From Lachnospiraceae bacterium (GTDB lineage: Bacteria > Bacillota > Clostridia > Lachnospirales > Lachnospiraceae), in NCBI GenBank assembly GCA_910575565.1, contig CAJTFL010000021.1, forward strand, positions 434 to 64,433: a stretch of 64,000 nt of DNA, given 5' to 3'. The notes under the pieces are model-generated. The model ran no database searches. It was not told the origin of the DNA and saw only the letters and a list, made by a program, of their open reading frames with translations. A program made the translations under genes and the position numbers. Below, piece by piece: positions 60,203 to 64,000 of this stretch (positions are counted from its first letter, which is position 1; every line of letters begins with the position of its first letter).

Positions 60203-60268
60203 AGACTACATCACACTTAGGGATTGCAATAGATTCTAAAAGACTATATAATATTAGCTAGTAGACTA
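60203..60268. promoter_or_regulatory. Divergent control region with three AGACTA repeats
   Basis: AGACTA occurs at 60203-60208, 60241-60246 and 60263-60268, two within TAAAAGACTAT-like and GTAGACTAT-like contexts. A plus-strand TATAAT at 60247-60252 lies between them, so binding would block the 60294 promoter. Confidence 0.6.
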
Positions 60269-60293
60269 TAAACTATGAAAGGGGAACAACAGA

Positions 60294-60482
60294 ATGGAAC
60301 TGAACTATTTTAGGGACAGGCTTTTTGATTTACTAAACGACAGTGAAGGGATGGGGATTGTTGACCTGAACGCAGATGAGCGGAACAGCCTGCTCACTGT
60401 CAGGACAGAGGACGGGAATGTATTTGAAATCGTATGCCGACAGGCAGCGGGGAAGGAGGACGGATGGACGACCGCAAACTGA
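60294..60482 (+). CDS. Small protein upstream of the SymE-like gene
   Basis: 62 residues; AAAGGGG lies ten bases before ATG. Acidic with a mixed strand-helix pattern (RDRLFDLLNDSEGMGIVDLN). It overlaps the SymE-like start by 19 bases, so the two are coupled. It could act as a partner or antitoxin, but the known SymE system uses an antisense RNA, so this is a guess. Confidence 0.6.
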   Translation: MELNYFRDRLFDLLNDSEGMGIVDLNADERNSLLTVRTEDGNVFEIVCRQAAGKEDGWTTAN

Positions 60483-60652
60483 CTGTATGCTATGGACGTG
60501 GCAATTACAAGCAATCTCCGCCGCAGATTCTTTTACAAGGTAAGTGGCTGGAACAGGCTGGATTCTCCGCAGGGGACAAAATCACCGTGAAATGCCAGCA
60601 GGGGCAGCTTATCATCACAAAAAACGGAACAAGAGCAGATTCAACAGAATAA
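60464..60652 (+). CDS. SymE-like toxin
   Basis: 62 residues from ATG 60464, behind GGAAGGAGG. KLTVCYGRGNYKQSPPQILL, LEQAGFSAGDKITVK and GQLIITKN fit the SymE family of AbrB/MazE-fold proteins. In E. coli SymE is an SOS-induced, nucleoid-binding toxin controlled by an antisense RNA (SymR). Here it may stabilise the element. No antisense promoter could be confirmed. Confidence 0.75.
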   Translation: MDDRKLTVCYGRGNYKQSPPQILLQGKWLEQAGFSAGDKITVKCQQGQLIITKNGTRADSTE

Positions 60653-60753
60653 TGTTTATGATACAATGATTTTTTCGGAAAATCTATTCCCTCTGGAAAG
60701 TGACTGCGGTATAATGAAGCTATCGACAAATCGGGATAGGGAGGTAAATTTAT

Positions 60754-61155
60754 ATGAGTGATTTTGCTATTCGTTTTCTTAATAGTGAAGGGGAACCTAT
60801 TACACAAGAAACTGTAGACAAACTGGTGTGCAAAATTCGGGAAAATCATTGTAGGTCTGCATGGTTAGCTTTGGATGAATATGGCGAAGAGGATTTTCTA
60901 TCTGTAGATATTGAGAATGATTGGGCGGCTCTGGCTTTTAACACATATGGTGAAGATGAAGAGGCTCATATGTATATGCCTGTCAATTCCGAATATGGTA
61001 CATCCAAAGAGGACGCTCCTGTAAATATCAGCGGACAGACTCCAGTTCTCAAGCGAAATGCGCTCAATGATTTGAATCTGGTTGCTGAATGTGTTCTCCA
61101 TTTTGCTAAAACAGGAGAGCTGTATCCAAAGTTGAAGTGGGAGGAAGTAGCGTAA
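60754..61155 (+). CDS. Small acidic protein, immunity-like
   Basis: 133 residues; GGGAGG precedes ATG, and a TATAAT lies at 60710-60715. Acidic soluble protein (LALDEYGEEDFLSVDIENDW, then HMYMPVNSEYGTSKEDAP). The strand-rich, acidic build resembles polymorphic-toxin immunity proteins. No family is assigned. Confidence 0.65.
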   Translation: MSDFAIRFLNSEGEPITQETVDKLVCKIRENHCRSAWLALDEYGEEDFLSVDIENDWAALAFNTYGEDEEAHMYMPVNSEYGTSKEDAPVNISGQTPVLKRNALNDLNLVAECVLHFAKTGELYPKLKWEEVA

Positions 61156-61205
61156 AAAACACAACTTCCAGTTTGTGCGCTTAAAAATTGAATAAGAACC
61201 ACCCA

Positions 61206-61244
61206 AAATGCCGTTGCATGGAAAAATCCCAAGCAACGGCATTT
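61206..61244. terminator. Bidirectional terminator
   Basis: AAATGCCGTTGC (61206-61217) and GCAACGGCATTT (61233-61244) form a perfect 12-bp stem between convergent genes at 61155 and 61247. Confidence 0.8.
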
Positions 61245-61246
61245 CC

Positions 61247-62056
61247 TTATCTCCGTTTCATTCTGCTCAACGGTGAATCCTTATATGCCGGAGTTTTCTT
61301 CATAACATTTTTCAGAACCGTGCGCTCCTGCTCCGACAGCTTCTCATACCGGATTTGTAGCTGCGTACACATCAGGGCAGTGAACACATCCAGATAGGAA
61401 CCCGGCACGGCCAGCGCCTTCTTTGCGTCCTTGATTAGCTTCATGCCATTGGAGCCGTCCGGCGCACTATCCGTATCATTCTTGTGCGTTTCCCTTATGG
61501 CATGGAGGATAGTGTCCCAAGTCCGGTGCGTGACCTGACAGAAATAATCTTCTTCCTGTACCTGCATAGCTTCCAACGCCTTTAACGCAGCATCTTCCTC
61601 CACCGGCTGATATTGGGAAAGGACTTGCCCCCGCAGGACTTCCAGAAGGCTGTTGAAGTTTTGGAAGTGGGCGGTTGCCACACCATCTACATAAATTTCC
61701 GTGTCCGTCATCAGGGTAATAAAATCCTCATGTGTGGCAATCTCACACAGCAGCCGGTTGTTGATACGCCCGCTTTTCAACAGCTCCACCATGCTGTCAC
61801 TCAAATGCAGCTCCGTAAGTTCCATGCCCGGATGGTTCCGGTTCTCTGTCAAGCAGAGCAGGTAATCCGTTGACACACCGTAAAACTTTGCCAGCTCCAC
61901 AAGGTTTTTGTGGCTGATTTCCTTTAGTTCGTCATTCTCATAGCTTCTCAAGGCTGATTTGGAAATCCCCGTAACCGCCGCCAGTTCCTCTAATTTTAAA
62001 TGCCGCTCCGTCCTTAAATCCTTTAACCGCTCCTGAACCGTTATCCCCTGTTTCAT
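61247..62056 (-). CDS. XRE regulator with long C-terminal domain (paralogue of the 48513 gene)
   Basis: 269 residues from the ATG at 62056 (GGAAAGGAGCAGG upstream). HTH at about 8-62 (RHLKLEELAAVTGISKSALR), then LCLTENRNHPGMELTELHLS, the same junction as in the 48513 protein. A long helical domain and a basic end follow. These paired regulators in both nested elements probably control excision or mobilization. Two short palindromes at 62154-62166 and 62192-62204 lie upstream. Confidence 0.85.
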   Translation of the reverse strand: MKQGITVQERLKDLRTERHLKLEELAAVTGISKSALRSYENDELKEISHKNLVELAKFYGVSTDYLLCLTENRNHPGMELTELHLSDSMVELLKSGRINNRLLCEIATHEDFITLMTDTEIYVDGVATAHFQNFNSLLEVLRGQVLSQYQPVEEDAALKALEAMQVQEEDYFCQVTHRTWDTILHAIRETHKNDTDSAPDGSNGMKLIKDAKKALAVPGSYLDVFTALMCTQLQIRYEKLSEQERTVLKNVMKKTPAYKDSPLSRMKRR

Positions 62057-62153
62057 GGCTTCCTGCTCCTTTCCAGCGGCCAGCTTTTGCCGCCATCCCC
62101 ATTGTACCACATATCCATGCCGGGCGCATTTCCCTTTGTGATTCTTTTCAAAG

Positions 62154-62204
62154 GCGCAAAATGCGCTTTTGATTTGCCCGGATTTTCAGAAGTGCAAAAT
62201 GCAC
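62154..62204. promoter_or_regulatory. Paired palindromes upstream of the regulator
   Basis: GCGCAAAATGCGC (62154-62166) and GTGCAAAATGCAC (62192-62204) are related 13-bp palindromes starting 38 bases apart. Likely operators for the divergent minus-strand regulator or mobilization functions. Bases 62205-62640 show no supported gene. Confidence 0.55.
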
Positions 62205-62579
62205 ATCTGATTTTTGCACCCGTCCAGCAGGAAGCCTTTTCCGCAATCGTGGAATTTTTCAGATTTTGGGCTTCATTCCTGATTCGTGGACATACGGCAC
62301 ATGGTACAAAAATGTCATATGATATAGGCAGTTCATCGATGGATTATTCCAATCGAATGACCGGCCTGTATGGGATATGCTCCCCGGCGATGTAACGCAA
62401 CGACTTCCGGCAGGGAAACGGAGGAACCCTGACCGGAACGAGCGTACCAAGGAGAGCGAAACGCCGCCAAAGACGGGGGCAGGAACGACAGCAGAGGGAA
62501 CCGGCAAAATGAACACCGAAACGATACCGAAACACAACAATTTCACGGGGCATAGTCTGCCCTGTCCGTAATACTAAGG

Positions 62580-62638
62580 GGGATTTTGGGGCGGCTCTAC
62601 GGCTGTATTTCCCCTGAAAATCGCCCCGAAACGATACA
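62580..62638 (+). terminator. GC-rich hairpin
   Basis: GGGGGATTTTGGGG pairs with CCCCTGAAAATCGCCCC across about 20 bases. No clear T-run follows; it may be structured leader RNA or part of oriT. Confidence 0.45.
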
Positions 62639-62652
62639 CAAAAAACCACTGC

Positions 62653-62692
62653 CCGCCCATTCCGGCTGTTACTGCTGAATCGGGCGGTTTTT
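62653..62692 (+). terminator. Terminator-like hairpin before small genes
   Basis: CCGCCC (62653-62658) pairs with GGGCGG (62682-62687), followed by T5, just before the 62709 gene. It may attenuate transcription into the mobilization genes. Confidence 0.6.
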
Positions 62693-62708
62693 CTATGAAG
62701 GAGGCACC

Positions 62709-62900
62709 ATGCCGAGAATGTCAAAGAAGTTGAAGAAAGAGCTTGCTTTCTTCCTGAACGACCGGGGGCGCAGAAGCTACAATGAACTCTGCCGGAAATG
62801 CCAGCATGAATGTAAGCAGGGTTTCCGGGCTGTCATGATCGACTGCCCCCGCTACCAATCCAAACGAGCCAAAAGGAGGACACCATCCAATGAATTGTGA
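62709..62900 (+). CDS. Small basic Cys-containing element protein
   Basis: 63 residues; GAAGGAGG precedes ATG. It is very basic (MPRMSKKLKKEL start, RAKRRTPS near the end) with CRKCQHECKQ and a further Cys in DCPRYQS, a likely zinc knuckle. It overlaps the next start by 11 bases. Common in Clostridia mobilizable elements; function unknown. Confidence 0.7.
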   Translation: MPRMSKKLKKELAFFLNDRGRRSYNELCRKCQHECKQGFRAVMIDCPRYQSKRAKRRTPSNEL

Positions 62901-63228
62901 ATTTATGATAGCCAGTACGCCCCTGCCGCCCTGTATGCCGCTCCCAAAGGCAATGCTCCGGCTTCCGGTCAGCAATACGGCAAAGGTCATGTACGCCCGC
63001 CTGTTGGATGAAATCCTGACAAGGGGAACCGAGGACAGCAACAGGATTCTGTTCATCCGCTTCCCCGTCATGGAGATAGCGGCGGCACTCTCCCGAAGCC
63101 CCCAGACCTGCAAGCGTTCACTGAACGAGCTGGAACAGGCCGGGATGATTATGCGTGTCCGTCAGGGCATCGGGGAGGTCAGCCATATGTATATCCTGCT
63201 CCCGAAGGAGGACACCGCCCATGAATGA
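62890..63228 (+). CDS. RepA_N-like winged-helix protein
   Basis: 112 residues; AAAGGAGG lies upstream. The plan MPLPKAMLRLPVSNTAKVMY, ARLLDE...NRILFIRFPVMEIAAALS and a following RSPQTCKRSLNELEQAG helix resembles the winged-helix DNA-binding part of RepA_N replication initiators. It probably binds an origin or regulates the element's replication. It overlaps the DUF3847 start. Confidence 0.75.
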   Translation: MNCEFMIASTPLPPCMPLPKAMLRLPVSNTAKVMYARLLDEILTRGTEDSNRILFIRFPVMEIAAALSRSPQTCKRSLNELEQAGMIMRVRQGIGEVSHMYILLPKEDTAHE

Positions 63229-63514
63229 AAAGCTGGAAAAACTGAATCAGGAAATTGAAAAGACCGAAGCCAGACTGCGGCGGGCGCAGCATAAGGAGAA
63301 AATGCTGGAACACCAGATAAAGACGCTGAACCGGAAGGAACGGACACACCGGCTATGTACCAGAGGGGCTATGCTGGAAAGCCATCTCCCCCACCCGGAA
63401 TCCGTGACGGATGGGCAGGTCAGCACCATCTTAAAAGTCCTGTTCTGCCGGAGCGACACCAAACGTCTTGTGGAACAGGTTCTTGCAGAAAACTGGAAGG
63501 AGGACGCAGAGTGA
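63221..63514 (+). CDS. DUF3847-like coiled-coil protein
   Basis: 97 residues from ATG 63221 (AAGGAGG upstream). The N-terminal half is coiled coil (KLEKLNQEIEKTEARLRRAQ). RKERTHRLCTRGAMLESHLP and a short helical end fit DUF3847, found before relaxase genes in mobilizable elements. Overlaps both neighbours by a few bases. Confidence 0.8.
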   Translation: MNEKLEKLNQEIEKTEARLRRAQHKEKMLEHQIKTLNRKERTHRLCTRGAMLESHLPHPESVTDGQVSTILKVLFCRSDTKRLVEQVLAENWKEDAE

Positions 63515-64000
63515 AATTTTCAAAAAGTGAACTGGACATCATCTATCAATATGCCGCACCGACCAAGGCGGAAACCCTTGCGGGCATGAAAGAAACCGTG
63601 CCGGTGATAAAGGACTTACTGACAAAGGCAATCGTGGAGAACGCCATCCGAAAGCTGGAAAAGATACCGGAGCCGGAGTGCAGCCAGTTTGTTGCCGCCA
63701 CAAAAGCCCGGTTCCTTGCAGAGCGTGACAATTCCATCCGCCAGCGGCTTGCGGCGGCAAAGGCACAGGAGCCAATCATGCAGGGGCATGACCTGTTAGG
63801 GATAGAACGGTTCCACCCGGAAACCCGGCACATGATTACGCTGGAAGTACAGAAGCAGTGCTTTGTCGGTTTTAAGGGGGAGCGGTTCCGTTTCTTCCTC
63901 TCCGATGAAGGCTACCGGAACGCAAAACGCAGCGAGCAGGAAGGGGAAATCAAGATAAAGAGTCATGCTGCCGTTGTCGCCGGGAAGCTCTATCCCGACA
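63511..64000 (+). CDS. Hypothetical protein, 3' end outside window
   Basis: GTG 63511 overlaps the DUF3847 stop and AAGGAGG lies at 63497-63503. The frame is open to the window edge (at least 163 residues): FSKSELDIIYQYAAPTKAET, then KIPEPECSQFVAATKARFLA and EVQKQCFVGFKGERFRFFLS. It appears coupled to the small mobilization-type genes. I do not recognise a family. Confidence 0.7.
   Translation, partial: MKFSKSELDIIYQYAAPTKAETLAGMKETVPVIKDLLTKAIVENAIRKLEKIPEPECSQFVAATKARFLAERDNSIRQRLAAAKAQEPIMQGHDLLGIERFHPETRHMITLEVQKQCFVGFKGERFRFFLSDEGYRNAKRSEQEGEIKIKSHAAVVAGKLYPD

Larger units (their letters stand above)
59044..64000 (+). mobile_element. Left part of a second nested mobilizable element
   Basis: After truncated maff2, the expected TrbL/VirB6-like gene is missing. 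Instead an XRE/TnpV pair, regulators, a SymE-like gene and replication/mobilization-style small genes follow to the window end. Gene types match those of the first nested element (TnpV, XRE with long C-terminus). The right end and recombinase are outside the window, so the boundary is inferred from the maff2 break. Confidence 0.6.

Noticed and set aside
1..64000. tRNA, rRNA or antibiotic-resistance genes
   Set aside because: No cloverleaf, rRNA-like segment or recognisable resistance determinant was seen; only a VanZ-like remnant at 34109, which does not confer resistance alone.

Overview
The window is almost wholly mobile DNA from a low-to-mid GC gut Firmicute, most likely a Lachnospiraceae or related Clostridia member. 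This is judged from Tn1549/CTn-type conjugation genes, AGGAGG ribosome sites and LytTR/GHKL signalling. I see no rRNA, tRNA, CRISPR array or chromosomal housekeeping gene.

Layout. (1) 1-21.4 kb is the distal conjugation module of an ICE: a cell-wall hydrolase (cut by the window edge), DUF4315, a CD1107-like surface protein, topoisomerase III, two small genes, a 3445-residue ArdC-like/methylase/SNF2 protein, a 1598-residue ArdC/metalloprotease/YodL/nucleotidyltransferase protein, and a TTRAP-like gene ending at a terminator. (2) 21.4-34.4 kb is cargo: a zinc-ribbon protein, an array of about 20-bp repeats, a flavodoxin-like reductase, a LytTR response regulator with a GHKL sensor kinase, then about 15 small genes separated by about ten copies of a roughly 60-bp inverted-repeat element. 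(3) 34.5-40.4 kb carries a XRE regulator, relaxase and MobC on the minus strand, a likely oriT, and a large serine recombinase. (4) 40.4-47.9 and 58.3-59.0 kb is the proximal ICE module: DUF6075, DUF3970, ParA, ParB, a RepA-like protein, PcfB, VirD4 and Maff2.

Two further elements are nested in this backbone. A 10.4-kb Tn4451/TnpX-type mobilizable element (47.91-58.32 kb) splits virD4, with GA dinucleotides and imperfect inverted repeats at its ends; removing it restores a 623-codon virD4 frame. A second element (about 59.04 kb to beyond the window) follows an apparently truncated maff2. Both carry TnpV-family and XRE genes. The first has its own relaxase, primase/helicase pair, serine recombinase and an AT-rich cargo of RHH, DUF6809 and a membrane-anchored HNH protein. 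The second carries a SymE-like toxin gene.

The most unusual signals are these. A 23-bp palindrome occurs nine times, only in ICE backbone: five times in frame as the peptide TSGHDVQK or a variant, and four times directly after stop codons. An intact TnpV-family gene lies in another frame inside the giant SNF2 gene. A 17-bp direct repeat at 20-bp spacing sits before the response-regulator gene and before the cassette region, with a related long array nearby. The cassette-like repeats have compensatory changes in their arms. The distal ICE module ends at the recombinase and the proximal module starts about 125 bp later, as expected for a circular form, a plasmid-like state or tandem ICEs.
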